A stretch of 36,172 nucleotides of DNA from Terriglobia bacterium (GTDB lineage Bacteria > Acidobacteriota > Terriglobia > Acidiferrales > UBA7541): assembly GCA_020073375.1 (NCBI GenBank), contig JAIQFG010000052.1, positions 1 through 36,172 of the forward strand, written 5' to 3'. Positions 1-8,343 of this stretch are shown in pieces. The notes under the pieces were generated by a model. The model saw only the letters and a list, made by a program, of their open reading frames with translations. It was not told the DNA's origin and made no database searches. The translations under genes and the position numbers were made by a program. Numbering within the stretch: the stretch's first letter is position 1; every line of letters starts with the position of its first letter.

Positions 1-572
1 CCAGCAGGCGCTTCTCCTTACGAACCAGTCTTCCCGTGGGTGCTTAAAAAGCGTGATTTTGCACTGAATCACAAGATTTCCACAAAATTAACGGGCGTGA
101 ATATCAAATACGGTAAACCCGGTATTGCCGCGATTGCGCGGATGGCATAGGGCAAAAATGCCGAATATCGCGGGGAAACTGTGGAATGGCATACGAACCA
201 CGTAGGAGGCAATACAGGCTAGCAGATACAAGGCGCGTACGGAAACAGCCGTGTTGTCATTTGATAGTGAATTTTCCGCCGCGAAGGAAGCAACTGAACA
301 AATTAAGAAAGGCCGGCCAGGAGAAACTCCGCACGCGCCGCGTATCAGGCGAGGGGTTGCTCCGGCCGGCGTCGCAGCGCTCGCTATCCACTTCATGACT
401 GCATCTCCGTTGTCCAATCGAATATTCAAATGAAGAATGAAAATAAATGCGGTGGCCAAAATCCACGGAAGCGTTGGCCTGCGCTTGGCGGGATGATAGG
501 CTGCGATTGTCACTGATGAATCATGGGGATTCCCGGGCAATATTTGGAATTTTTAATTGTTCAGGAGCAAAG
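1..572. other. Leading non-coding stretch upstream of the ABC importer
   Basis: No gene can be defended here. Frame 1 of the + strand stays open from the window edge to a TAG at 148-150 (49 codons) and could be the tail of a gene that starts outside the window, but it is too short and unfamiliar to call. A reading frame on the - strand (88-540) runs to within 33 bases of the transporter start and has no recognisable domain. The stretch is AT-richer than the genes after it and presumably carries the promoter of the importer operon, but I see no convincing -35/-10 pair. Confidence 0.5.
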
Positions 573-1583
573 ATGGGCCGAGTATCCAGGCGCGCGTTCC
601 ATGAATTTATCGTTTCCATCGTTGCGTGTTCGGCGTTGGAATCGGCATGGGGATTGCCCTTGCGCCAGACCAGCGTGGCCCTGCTGATGTCCGGAGTCAT
701 CACAGACGGCGGCTGGAGCCAGTTGGCGTACAACGGGCTGAAGGAGTTGCAGGCGAACTTCGGTTTCAAAACTGCCTACGCGGAAAATATCACCCTGGCG
801 CAGATGGACCAAGTGGCACGCGGCTATTCGGATGACGGCTTCGACCTGGTCATCGGGCACGGCGTGGAATTCAGCAGCACGCTGCTGGAGGTTGCGCCGG
901 ATTATCCCGGCCAGCGGTATTTCGTAACGACTTTCCTGCCGCAACAGGAAGTGCCGCGGAACATTATGTACGTCAACATGGGTTATTTCGGCGCGGCCTA
1001 TGGCGCGGGGGTTCTTGCGGCGCTGATTTCGGAACGAAAGCAAGCAGTCGGCTTCATTGGAGGAGATGACGATCCGAACCAGCAGAGAATAAAAAAAGCG
1101 TTCATCGCGGGGGCGCAACGAACGGTTCCGGGGATTCTCGCGCTGGCGATCATTACGGGAGATTATGACAATGCGGCGAAGGGAAGAGAAGCCGCGTCGA
1201 TCCTGATCGGAAACGGCGCGGACGTCATCTGGCACGCGGCGGACGTGACTGGCCTCGGAGCGATTCAGGGCGCGGTTGCGGGAAACGTCAAAGTGATGGG
1301 GTGCTATTCGGATCAGACCGATCTTGCGCCGAACAATATGGCGACCAGCTTTGAAATGAACCTTGGCGGAATGGTGATTTCAATCGCGAAGGAAGTGGCC
1401 GCGGGGACATTTGCGGGGGGCGTCGAGTGGAGGCCTCCGGTGAATCAGATGTGGCTGCAAAAATGCGGCAAGAACGGGGACCACAATCCACGGCTGGTGT
1501 CCGCTGACGCTTGGAAAACATTTCAGAATGTGTGGAGCGACCTGGCCGCCGGAAGAATCAACGTCGATGCGTTGGTGACATAG
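573..1583 (+). CDS. BMP/PnrA-family ABC transporter substrate-binding protein
   Basis: This is the extracytoplasmic binding protein of a nucleoside-type ABC importer, 336 residues, in the BMP (basic membrane protein, PnrA/Med) family. The family motif ITDGGWSQLAYNG lies just after the leader, and the rest shows the family's periplasmic-binding pattern (VIGHGVEFSS, VGFIGGDDDPNQ, VMGCYSDQTDLAPNN). The frame is open from 447, but I chose the ATG at 573 because AGGAG sits 5 bases upstream and the protein then begins with an export signal. SRRAF at residues 5-9 resembles a twin-arginine motif, and IVAC (16-19) fits a lipobox, so it may be a Tat-exported lipoprotein; the hydrophobic stretch is short, so this is tentative. 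It is followed after 76 bp by the ATPase and two permeases. PnrA relatives bind purine nucleosides; the actual ligand cannot be read from the sequence. Confidence 0.88.
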   Translation: MGRVSRRAFHEFIVSIVACSALESAWGLPLRQTSVALLMSGVITDGGWSQLAYNGLKELQANFGFKTAYAENITLAQMDQVARGYSDDGFDLVIGHGVEFSSTLLEVAPDYPGQRYFVTTFLPQQEVPRNIMYVNMGYFGAAYGAGVLAALISERKQAVGFIGGDDDPNQQRIKKAFIAGAQRTVPGILALAIITGDYDNAAKGREAASILIGNGADVIWHAADVTGLGAIQGAVAGNVKVMGCYSDQTDLAPNNMATSFEMNLGGMVISIAKEVAAGTFAGGVEWRPPVNQMWLQKCGKNGDHNPRLVSADAWKTFQNVWSDLAAGRINVDALVT

Positions 1584-1659
1584 CATCCAGTGTGCGCGGC
1601 GGCGCAGGGCCCATTTTTGCAGCGCCCGAATTTTCAACGATTTCACATGGGAGCGGAAC

Positions 1660-3219
1660 GTGAAGGACTTCCTGGAAATGCGGAACATCGTGAAGCGCTT
1701 TCCGGGCGTGGTGGCAAATAATCGCGTCAACCTGACGATCCGCGCGGGCGAAATCCACGCATTGCTCGGCGAAAATGGCGCGGGCAAGAGCACGCTGATG
1801 CAGATTCTCTACGGATTCCACTCCATGGATTCCGGCGAAATCCGGATGGACGGAAAACAGATCCGCCTGGACAGCCCCAAGGATGCCATCGCGCTGGGCA
1901 TCGGCATGGTGCATCAGGAATTCATGCTCGTGCGGCCATTTACGGTGGTCGAGAACACGGTGCTTGGTATGCGGGAAGGCCGCGGGCCGCTGCTGGATTT
2001 GGAACAAGCGTCGCGGAAGTTGCAGGAGTTGAGCAATCGGCATGGCCTGGCGCTCGATCCGGCCGCGAGGGTGGGATCGCTGCCGATTGGCGTTCAGCAG
2101 CGCGTCGAAATTCTAAAGCTGCTGTATCGCGATGCGAGCCTGCTGATTCTGGACGAGCCTACGGCGGTGCTGACGCCGCAGGAGAAGGATCAGTTGTTCG
2201 CGATCCTGCGCAAACTGAAACAGGACGGCCGCTCGGTTGTGATCGTTACGCACAAGCTCAAGGAAATCATGGAATGCGCCGACCGCGTCACGGTCATGCG
2301 CGACGGGCAGGTCGTCGCCACGCGAGAAGTGCGCGAGACTTCGGAGCACGAGTTGACCCGGCTGATGGTCGGGCGCGATGTCAATCTCCGCGCCATCAAG
2401 CCCGAGCGGAAACCGGGCGCGGCGGTCTTGCAAGTCAAGGACCTGCGCGTTGAAGACGAGTCCGGGCGCGAAAAAGTTTGTGGATTGAGTCTGGAAGTTC
2501 ATGCCGGCGAGATTCTCGGCGTGGCCGGGGTTGACGGCAACGGCCAATCGGAGCTTGCCGAAGCACTCCTGCACTTGCGGAGGATCGAAGGCGGCCAGGT
2601 GATAGTGAACGGCGCGGACGTCACCAGCCGCAGCGTTGCGGAGCATCGCGCCGGGGGTATTTCGTACGTTCCGGCGGACCGGCGCAGAGTCGGGTCGGTT
2701 CCGGAAATGTCCGTGGCGGACAACGCGATTCTCGGACAGCAAAGAAAATACGTGCGCGGATTGTTCCGGGACCTTGACGAAGCGAGGAAATCCGCGGAAA
2801 AGCTCACGGCCCGTTTCGGAATTCGCGGGTCCGGAATCGATCAGGGCGCAGGGAAGCTCTCCGGAGGCAATTTGCAGAAATTGATCCTGGGCCGCGAAAT
2901 TCTGCGCGGCTCGGCGGTGCTGGTGGTTGAACAGCCGACGCGAGGACTGGACGTGGGCGCGGTGGAGTCGGTCTGGCAGGAGTTGATTCGCGCGAGGCAG
3001 GAGGGGAAGGCCATCCTTCTGATTTCGGCGGAGTTGGACGAACTGCTGAATCTCGCCGACCGAATTGCGGTGATGTTCGAGGGACGCATCATGGGGATTG
3101 TGGATGCGGTGGCAGCGTCGGTGGAGGTGATCGGATTGATGATGGCGGGGATCCGGCCTGCGGGAGCAGCGAACACGGGAGCGACAATGAAAGAGGCACC
3201 GAGTGGCGAGACTGTTTGA
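1660..3219 (+). CDS. ABC transporter ATP-binding protein, tandem nucleotide-binding domains (nucleoside/sugar importer type)
   Basis: This cytoplasmic ATPase powers the importer: 519 residues with two ABC domains in one chain, as in the RbsA/NupO-like (COG3845) group. Domain 1 has Walker A GENGAGKST (37-45) and Walker B LLILDEPT (161-168), with GVQQRVEIL as its signature region. Domain 2 has a degenerate P-loop, GVDGNGQS (290-297), a good signature LSGGN (400-404) and VLVVEQPT (419-426), where Glu replaces the Walker B Asp. This asymmetry is usual for the family, so site 2 is probably not a full ATPase site. The start is GTG at 1660, with GGGAG 6 bases upstream; an ATG at 1678 is the alternative. 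The 3' end overlaps the next permease by 17 bp, which suggests translational coupling. Confidence 0.93.
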   Translation: MKDFLEMRNIVKRFPGVVANNRVNLTIRAGEIHALLGENGAGKSTLMQILYGFHSMDSGEIRMDGKQIRLDSPKDAIALGIGMVHQEFMLVRPFTVVENTVLGMREGRGPLLDLEQASRKLQELSNRHGLALDPAARVGSLPIGVQQRVEILKLLYRDASLLILDEPTAVLTPQEKDQLFAILRKLKQDGRSVVIVTHKLKEIMECADRVTVMRDGQVVATREVRETSEHELTRLMVGRDVNLRAIKPERKPGAAVLQVKDLRVEDESGREKVCGLSLEVHAGEILGVAGVDGNGQSELAEALLHLRRIEGGQVIVNGADVTSRSVAEHRAGGISYVPADRRRVGSVPEMSVADNAILGQQRKYVRGLFRDLDEARKSAEKLTARFGIRGSGIDQGAGKLSGGNLQKLILGREILRGSAVLVVEQPTRGLDVGAVESVWQELIRARQEGKAILLISAELDELLNLADRIAVMFEGRIMGIVDAVAASVEVIGLMMAGIRPAGAANTGATMKEAPSGETV

Positions 3220-4321
3220 GCGCCGGTTGGTTCCGGCGGATTCCCCCGCGGCGATCATGGCCACGACGAGTGCGGCGTTTCTCGCGGCCATGCTCGCCGC
3301 CGCGTTTCTGTTCGTTTCGTATGACGCCAGCCCGTTCCAAGCCTACTACGCGCTGTTTCATGAGCCATTCGCCACGCTCCGCGGATTCGGATATTCCCTG
3401 GTAAGGGCATCTCCGCTGGCGCTGATTGCGCTGGGTACGATCGTGAGCTGGCGTTCCGGGTTCAGCTATCTAGGTTTTGAGGGATGCTTCGTGGTCGGCG
3501 CGGCCGCGGCGGGCTGGGTTGCGCTGCTGACGGCGCAAGGAGCGGCGATCGGGCCAATCCCCTTTATTCTTTTCTTGCCGCTCGCAATTTTGGCCGCTTA
3601 CCTCGCGGGGGGCGCCTGGGCGGGAATCGTTGGGCTGGTTCGCGCAAGGCTCGGCGGGAACGAAGTCCTGATTTCGCTGATGTCCAACTACGTTGCGATT
3701 TTCATCCTGCAATATCTGGTATCGGGCCCGCTGCGAGCACCGGGAAGTCTTCCGGAATCGCGGCTATTTCCAAAAGGATCGTGGTTGCCGTTCATTTTGC
3801 CCGGAACGCGAGCGCACGCGGGAATTCTGATCGCGATTGCCGCCGCCGGAATCGTCTGGGTGCTGCTCAAAAAAATGCCGCTGGGGTACGAATTCATCGT
3901 GACTGGATTCAGTCCATCCGCGGCCAGATACGCGGGCATTGACGTGGGGCGGCGCCTGCTGCTGGCCTCGTTTTTTGCCGGCGGGCTGGGCGGCGTCGCG
4001 GGATTGACCGAGGCACTCGGCTCGCAGCACCGGCTGATGGACGGGATCAGCGGAGGGGTAGGTTTTGTCGGGATTGTCGTGGCGCTGCTGGCGCGGCTCA
4101 ATCCGCTGGCGGTGATTCCCACCGCGCTGCTCTACGGAGGAATGTCGGTGGGCGCCGACGCCATGCAGAGGCGCGCGAGCATTCCCTCTTCCATCACGTT
4201 TATTCTGCAGAGCCTCGCGGTCCTTCTGGTGCTGGCGTTCGACGTGTTGCGCTACTACAAAATAAATTTCGATTTTCGCCGCGGGACGCCTTCGTCTACC
4301 GCCCCGCAGGTTTCCGAATGA
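3203..4321 (+). CDS. ABC transporter permease 1 (BPD_transp_2 type)
   Basis: Integral inner-membrane permease of 372 residues, one half of the translocation channel. It has many hydrophobic segments (for example residues 19-40, 60-80 and 110-140) and the family-typical stretch around ARYAGIDVGRRLLLASFFAGGLGGVAG. The GTG start at 3203 lies inside the end of the ATPase gene, with GAGG 6 bases upstream. The TGA overlaps the ATG of permease 2 (ATGA). It belongs to the branched-chain amino acid/ribose/nucleoside permease superfamily and resembles YufP-like partners of BMP-type transporters. Confidence 0.9.
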   Translation: MARLFERRLVPADSPAAIMATTSAAFLAAMLAAAFLFVSYDASPFQAYYALFHEPFATLRGFGYSLVRASPLALIALGTIVSWRSGFSYLGFEGCFVVGAAAAGWVALLTAQGAAIGPIPFILFLPLAILAAYLAGGAWAGIVGLVRARLGGNEVLISLMSNYVAIFILQYLVSGPLRAPGSLPESRLFPKGSWLPFILPGTRAHAGILIAIAAAGIVWVLLKKMPLGYEFIVTGFSPSAARYAGIDVGRRLLLASFFAGGLGGVAGLTEALGSQHRLMDGISGGVGFVGIVVALLARLNPLAVIPTALLYGGMSVGADAMQRRASIPSSITFILQSLAVLLVLAFDVLRYYKINFDFRRGTPSSTAPQVSE

Positions 4322-5262
4322 ACGGGCCTTCCTTCGTGCTGTCGGCGTTTGTGGTCACCTGGCTTACCGCCAGCTTGCGGCTTGCCGGGCCCGTTTTGCT
4401 GGCCGCGCTCGGAGAGACCTTCGCCGAGCAGAGCGGCGTGCTGAATGTGGGAATCGAAGGGACGATGTTATTGGGGGCGCTGGCGAGCTTTCTGGTGTCC
4501 TTTTACAGTGGGATGATCTGGGCCAGCCTGATCGCAGCGGTGCTCGCGGGCATCGCGGCCAATCTGTTTTTGGCGTGGATGTACGTCACGATTCGCGCGA
4601 ACCAGGTGGTGTCGGGTCTGGTGTTCAACGTGTTCGCCGTGGGCGTCGCGAGCACTGTGTATCGGAAAGCAATGGGGGATTCCGCGCTGCCCGAAAGCAT
4701 CGCGATGTTCCAGCCGCTGCACATCCCCGGCTTGACCAGGATTCCTATCCTTGGCCCCGTGTTATTCGGCCAGACGATACTGTTCTACGCCACTTTGCTG
4801 CTGGCCTGCATCGCTTACTTCATTCTGTTCAAGACAAATCTCGGCCTTGCGCTGCGAGCCTCGGGTGAGAATCCGGCGGCCGCTGCGTCCGCGGGAATTT
4901 CCGTGGCGCGCATGCGATACCTGGGAACGTTGATCTCGGGGGCGGGCGCGGGAATGGCGGGCGGGTACCTGGTGCTGGCGCAGGTTGGGCTTTTTCGTGA
5001 ATCCATTGTTTCCGGCCAGGGATTCATCGCGCTAGGAATCGTGATCTTCGGGCGGTGGAACCCGCTGAAAGCTGCCGTGGCCGCCATGGTTTTTGGCGCT
5101 TGCGACGCATTGCAGTTGTCGCTGCAGATTTTCGGATCGCATGTGCCGTCTCAGTTGTTGCTGGCGCTGCCTTATATTGTGACGATTCTGGCGATTTCCG
5201 GATTGTTTGGGGGCAAGGCGGTGCAGCCGGCGGCGCTTATGGTGCCTTATGACCGGGAGTGA
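4318..5262 (+). CDS. ABC transporter permease 2 (BPD_transp_2 type)
   Basis: Second integral-membrane permease, 314 residues, resembling YufQ-type partners. The segment EQSGVLNVGIEGTMLLGAL (38-56) is the hallmark of this permease family in nucleoside and sugar importers. The ATG overlaps the TGA of permease 1 by four bases, so the two subunits are probably made in a coupled way and in equal amounts. The gene ends exactly where a large palindrome begins; the convergent amidohydrolase gene ends at the other side of that palindrome. Confidence 0.92.
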   Translation: MNGPSFVLSAFVVTWLTASLRLAGPVLLAALGETFAEQSGVLNVGIEGTMLLGALASFLVSFYSGMIWASLIAAVLAGIAANLFLAWMYVTIRANQVVSGLVFNVFAVGVASTVYRKAMGDSALPESIAMFQPLHIPGLTRIPILGPVLFGQTILFYATLLLACIAYFILFKTNLGLALRASGENPAAAASAGISVARMRYLGTLISGAGAGMAGGYLVLAQVGLFRESIVSGQGFIALGIVIFGRWNPLKAAVAAMVFGACDALQLSLQIFGSHVPSQLLLALPYIVTILAISGLFGGKAVQPAALMVPYDRE

Positions 5263-5352
5263 TTGGTAGGGCAGGCTTCAGCCTGCCGGGTTTAGACTTT
5301 TTCTCGCGCGTCAAGAAATCAAATGCGACAGGCTGAAGCCTGTCCTACCAAT
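5262..5352. repeat. Dispersed palindromic element, copy 1, between convergent genes
   Basis: A 91-bp near-palindrome. The left arm, ATTGGTAGGGCAGGCTTCAG (5262-5281), continues GCCTGCCGG; the right arm (5324-5352) is its reverse complement apart from a few G/A changes (GGGCAGG against GGACAGG). Each arm contains a smaller palindrome, CAGGCTTCAGCCTG in the left one. The element takes up the whole gap between the TGA of permease 2 and the TAA of the amidohydrolase and touches both stop codons. As RNA it would fold into a long hairpin on either strand, so a two-way terminator or mRNA-stabilising role is possible. Copies 2 and 3 share the outer GTAGGACAG end but have a different core. Confidence 0.8.
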
Positions 5353-6743
5353 TAAATGCCCATCGAGCGCCAGGGGCGCTTCTTGAAGCGGTCCGAACCG
5401 GCGCGCTTTGCCAGATCATCGGCATGAATTTGCGCTTGCCGCCGCACTTCCGTCTCGTTCACGCCGGTTACCACTCCATCGCGCATCACGATTTTTCCGT
5501 CGATCATTACGGTGGTGACCTCGTTGCCGAGCGCGGAGTAGACGATCGCGGAAACGGGGTGATGGATCGGAGTCATGAAGGCGTTGTTGAAGTCGATCAC
5601 GATCAGATCGGCCTTCTTTCCCACCTCGATCGATCCGATTTCCTTTTCCAGTCCCACGGCGCGGGCGCCGTCGATGGTCGCCAGTTCCATGACCTTTTCG
5701 GCCGTCATGATCGTGGCGTCCTGATGAAAACCTTTTTGGATCAGGGCCGCGAATTTCATGGCTTGAAAGAGGCTGTGGTTGTTGCTGCTCGCCGGGCCGT
5801 CCGACGCGAGGCCGACGGTGACGCCCGCCATCAACATTTCGGGAATCGGCGGGCACCCCGAAGCCAGATACATGTTGCTGCAGGGATTGTGCGCGACCTT
5901 CGTATTGTGGTGAAGAAGGATGCGGATATCGTGAGGCTTGCAGTGCACGCAGTGGGCCGCGAGAACATCGGGGCCGAGAAAACCGATCTCGCTGAGGAAT
6001 TCCGTGTCGGTTTGGCCGTAGCGCGTCGCCGCGGTTTGCAGCTCGAAAGTCGTTTCCGCGACATGCGTGGTGATCAGGGCGTGCTGTTCATCGGCAAGCT
6101 TGCGGGTCAGCCGGTACCCTTTTTCATCGACGGCCCAGATCATGTTCGGGGCCACGCCCACCTGCACGCGTGCGCCGGGCTTGTTGTAGCGCAGCATCTG
6201 CTCACGCGCATCGCCGATGGCGTGTTCCGGTTCTTCAATCAGTTCGCGGGGCACGCCGTATTCCTCGCCCAGGGAAATGAAGCCGCGGCAGACAAACCCG
6301 CGCATCCCGGTCCGTTCGTAGGCGTCGACCACCGACTTGATCATGCCCGGGTGAGTGTGGATGTACATAAAATCGACCAGCGTGGTGACGCCCGATCGAA
6401 TGGATTCCACGCACCCGTGCAGCGCGGCGGCGTGCGCGTCGTCCGGCCTCAGGTGAACGCCGCTGGGCCCGGTCATGCACGTAAACCACTTCTTCAGCAC
6501 CATGTCGTCGCCGAGCCCTTTGAGCAGCGTCTGGAAAAGATGCGTGTGCGTGTTCACCATTCCCGGCATCACGATGCGCCCCGCGCAGTCCACGACCTCG
6601 GCGGTGGGGAAGCGCCGCTGCAGATCCTTGCGGGTGCCCACGGCTGCGATGCGGTCTTTTTCGACGCATACGCTCGCGCTCTCGAGCACCTCCCGGCTCT
6701 CGTTCATCGTGATCAGCCAGGCATCGGCAAAAATGAAGCTCAT
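5352..6743 (-). CDS. Amidohydrolase, TrzA/AtzB and MTA/SAH-deaminase-like family
   Basis: Predicted cytoplasmic metal-dependent hydrolytic deaminase, 463 residues (COG0402). The metal and active-site pattern is complete: HTH (His66, His68), HVAET (His227, Glu230), AHCVH (264-268 region), HNP (285-287) and SDG (Asp315), followed by the C-terminal composite beta-sandwich segment IEVGKKADLIVID. Known members deaminate S-adenosylhomocysteine, methylthioadenosine, guanine, cytosine or triazines, and the sequence alone does not settle the substrate. The convergent nucleoside-type importer favours a purine nucleoside or base. The ATG at 6743 has GGGAG 7 bases upstream. DoxX lies 62 bp upstream on the same strand and could be co-transcribed. 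Confidence 0.9.
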   Translation of the reverse strand: MSFIFADAWLITMNESREVLESASVCVEKDRIAAVGTRKDLQRRFPTAEVVDCAGRIVMPGMVNTHTHLFQTLLKGLGDDMVLKKWFTCMTGPSGVHLRPDDAHAAALHGCVESIRSGVTTLVDFMYIHTHPGMIKSVVDAYERTGMRGFVCRGFISLGEEYGVPRELIEEPEHAIGDAREQMLRYNKPGARVQVGVAPNMIWAVDEKGYRLTRKLADEQHALITTHVAETTFELQTAATRYGQTDTEFLSEIGFLGPDVLAAHCVHCKPHDIRILLHHNTKVAHNPCSNMYLASGCPPIPEMLMAGVTVGLASDGPASSNNHSLFQAMKFAALIQKGFHQDATIMTAEKVMELATIDGARAVGLEKEIGSIEVGKKADLIVIDFNNAFMTPIHHPVSAIVYSALGNEVTTVMIDGKIVMRDGVVTGVNETEVRRQAQIHADDLAKRAGSDRFKKRPWRSMGI

Positions 6744-6805
6744 CTGGAATCTCCCACTCGATCAGGAATCATTTTAAACTGTGCGGGTATGGCTCGGCCG
6801 GATTT

Positions 6806-7240
6806 TCAGCCCTTGGATTTTGTCCGGCGCGGCGATCTTCCCTCGCCAAACAGCAGGCCGTCCAAGGAAATGGGCCCGGCGCCGAACGTCGCTATCGCAA
6901 GCGCACCCACTCCCAGTGCCAGCGCCAGTTCATAGTGGCCCACGTTGTAGGGGTGCGAGAGAATGCGCTCGGCGCGCCAAAGAGCGATCGTCATTTCTCC
7001 GGCGAGGAGAAACCCAATGACCCGAGTGAAGAGTCCGGCAATCAGCACCGCTCCGCCGCCCAATTCCAGGGTGCCGGCGACGTAGGTAAAGTAGTCCGGG
7101 AGCCCGCTCTCGACCATTTCGTGCATTGAGGCTTGCTTTTCCCAGGTGAACTTCGGATAGCCGTTGTGCATGAATACCACGCCAATTCCGATCCGCAATA
7201 AGAGCAGCGTCAGCGGGCGCAACTTTTCCAAAAACTGCAT
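6806..7240 (-). CDS. DoxX family integral membrane protein
   Basis: Small inner-membrane protein of 144 residues with four likely membrane segments (about 9-25, 52-70, 72-90 and 103-123). The pattern LRIGIGVVFMHNGYPKF near the N terminus and ELGGGAVLIAGLFTRVIGFLLAGEM in the middle is typical of DoxX/DoxD-like proteins. The family is found near redox and stress functions, but its biochemical role is mostly unknown. The ATG at 7240 has GGGAG 6 bases upstream. The C terminus (RSPRRTKSKG) is basic and probably cytoplasmic. There is no clear functional link to the amidohydrolase downstream. Confidence 0.88.
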   Translation of the reverse strand: MQFLEKLRPLTLLLLRIGIGVVFMHNGYPKFTWEKQASMHEMVESGLPDYFTYVAGTLELGGGAVLIAGLFTRVIGFLLAGEMTIALWRAERILSHPYNVGHYELALALGVGALAIATFGAGPISLDGLLFGEGRSPRRTKSKG

Positions 7241-7325
7241 TCAGGTCTCCCGTATTGCAAAAAAACTGGCGTCAACTTTAGCATGGGAGACGCACTTCGC
7301 AAAAATTGCGGCTGGGGTGGGGTTA

Positions 7326-7406
7326 GTAGGACAGACACTCTAGTCTGTCCGGTTTAGTGCGCGGTGACGAGAATCTAAACCGGATAGAAAAGAGTGTCTG
7401 TCCTAC
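7326..7406. repeat. Dispersed palindromic element, copy 2
   Basis: An 81-bp near-palindrome in the intergenic space between the DoxX gene and the DinB-like gene. The outer arms GTAGGACAGACACTCT (7326-7341) and AGAGTGTCTGTCCTAC (7391-7406) are perfect 16-bp inverted repeats. The inner arms TCCGGTTTAG and CTAAACCGGA continue the stem, so about 29 of 32 positions pair. Only about 17 bases are left for the loop. The left arm also contains ACAGAC...GTCTGT, a hairpin within the arm. Confidence 0.85.
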
Positions 7407-7465
7407 GGTGGGGATGGGCACTCAGCAAGCCAATCATGCGCCCATTTTCACGCAGGACATGGCTC

Positions 7466-8032
7466 TTACCGGCCCAGCACTGCCCGGATGCGGGACAAGT
7501 GGTGCCAGCTGTGGCGCAGGGCGTGGTCCTCGATCACGAATTGCGCGGTGACGGGCGCGCCGAAGCTCAACGAAAACGGGGCCGCACGGTCCAACTCTTC
7601 GTCAGTGAGCTCACGTACCGCGGCTGCGGCTTCGCTGCTGTTTCGCCGCAATAGCTCGAGAGCATCAGCTTTCGTCACCGCGGCATTTTCGGTGGCATGT
7701 TTGGCGTTCAATTGCGCCACGACCTGCCAGGTCACATCGGTGACCGCCTTGCCGCCGGCGACGACTCGCGCCACGTCAACCTCAATCGGGTACATGGTGG
7801 CAACGTGGTGCACGATGACGCCCACCGTTCGCCTGTCCGTGGCCGACACTGGCGTGTTCCATTCCTTTTCCGAGAGACCTTCGGCAAATTTGGCTAGGCC
7901 TGCGGCGCCTTCCTCGATGCGTTCCGCAAGGACGTGCGCGCGGCGGCTCATGAAGCCTCCTCTCGCGTCGATTGTGGTCGTGAATTGCTCGTACTCTGTT
8001 TCCGTTTGTGTCCCTTTTGCTGTTGCACTCAT
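7466..8032 (-). CDS. DinB/YfiT-like four-helix-bundle protein, putative metal-dependent
   Basis: A 188-residue soluble protein resembling the DinB/maleylpyruvate isomerase-N superfamily. The metal-ligand pattern is visible: VHHVATMY (His75, His76) and EDHALRHSWHHL (His170, His174, His177, His178). Relatives use bacillithiol, mycothiol or glutathione in thiol transfer or isomerisation, or are simply stress-induced; the substrate is unknown here. The ATG at 8032 has AAGGAG 8 bases upstream. An internal ATG (residue 28, base 7951) is preceded by GAGGAGG at a short 4-base spacing and would remove a polar, domain-free leader, so the start is not certain. It is divergent from the AraC-type regulator, a layout that often means the regulator controls this gene. 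Confidence 0.8.
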   Translation of the reverse strand: MSATAKGTQTETEYEQFTTTIDARGGFMSRRAHVLAERIEEGAAGLAKFAEGLSEKEWNTPVSATDRRTVGVIVHHVATMYPIEVDVARVVAGGKAVTDVTWQVVAQLNAKHATENAAVTKADALELLRRNSSEAAAAVRELTDEELDRAAPFSLSFGAPVTAQFVIEDHALRHSWHHLSRIRAVLGR

Positions 8033-8343
8033 TCCTAGCGCTCCTTTTCCATTAAATTACACGCACTGCAAGTTGCGGCAAGCAATTTCCGCCCTGGCGC
8101 GATGCGGTGCCCTCGACAGACTCGCGCTATTCGCGAAAACCCCATTTGCGGATCAAGGCTCGCTTCAATCCGGTGATGGTCGTGCAGGTCGAGCCGTGAC
8201 CGCCCTCGCCAGTCTGACTATCGCAGCCCTGGCGCGCTCCTGCTTATCCGAGCGTCTGGCAATATTGCCCGGCACGAGATAGCATGTGGGTTACTTGCTT
8301 AAACGTCCGGAAACCTTATCCAGGAATCCGCATCGGAGTATTC
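8033..8343. other. Divergent intergenic region between the DinB-like gene and the AraC-type regulator
   Basis: 311 bp without a supported gene. It must hold the promoters of the two divergent genes. A weak candidate for the leftward gene is TTGCCG (8081-8076, - strand), 16 bases, then TAATTT (8059-8054). No clear operator palindrome was found, and reading frames crossing this stretch have no familiar sequence. Confidence 0.4.

Noticed and set aside
1..150. Open frame 1 from the window edge to TAG at 148 as the tail of an upstream gene
   Set aside because: Only 49 codons, no recognisable motif; cannot be told from chance without the sequence before the window.
88..540. A 150-codon - strand frame upstream of the importer
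   Set aside because: No ribosome-binding site or known domain; composition and hydrophobicity are irregular.
5424..6935. A 503-codon + strand frame opposite the amidohydrolase
   Set aside because: Antisense shadow: rich in His, Arg and Asp, and it runs across the end of the DoxX gene.
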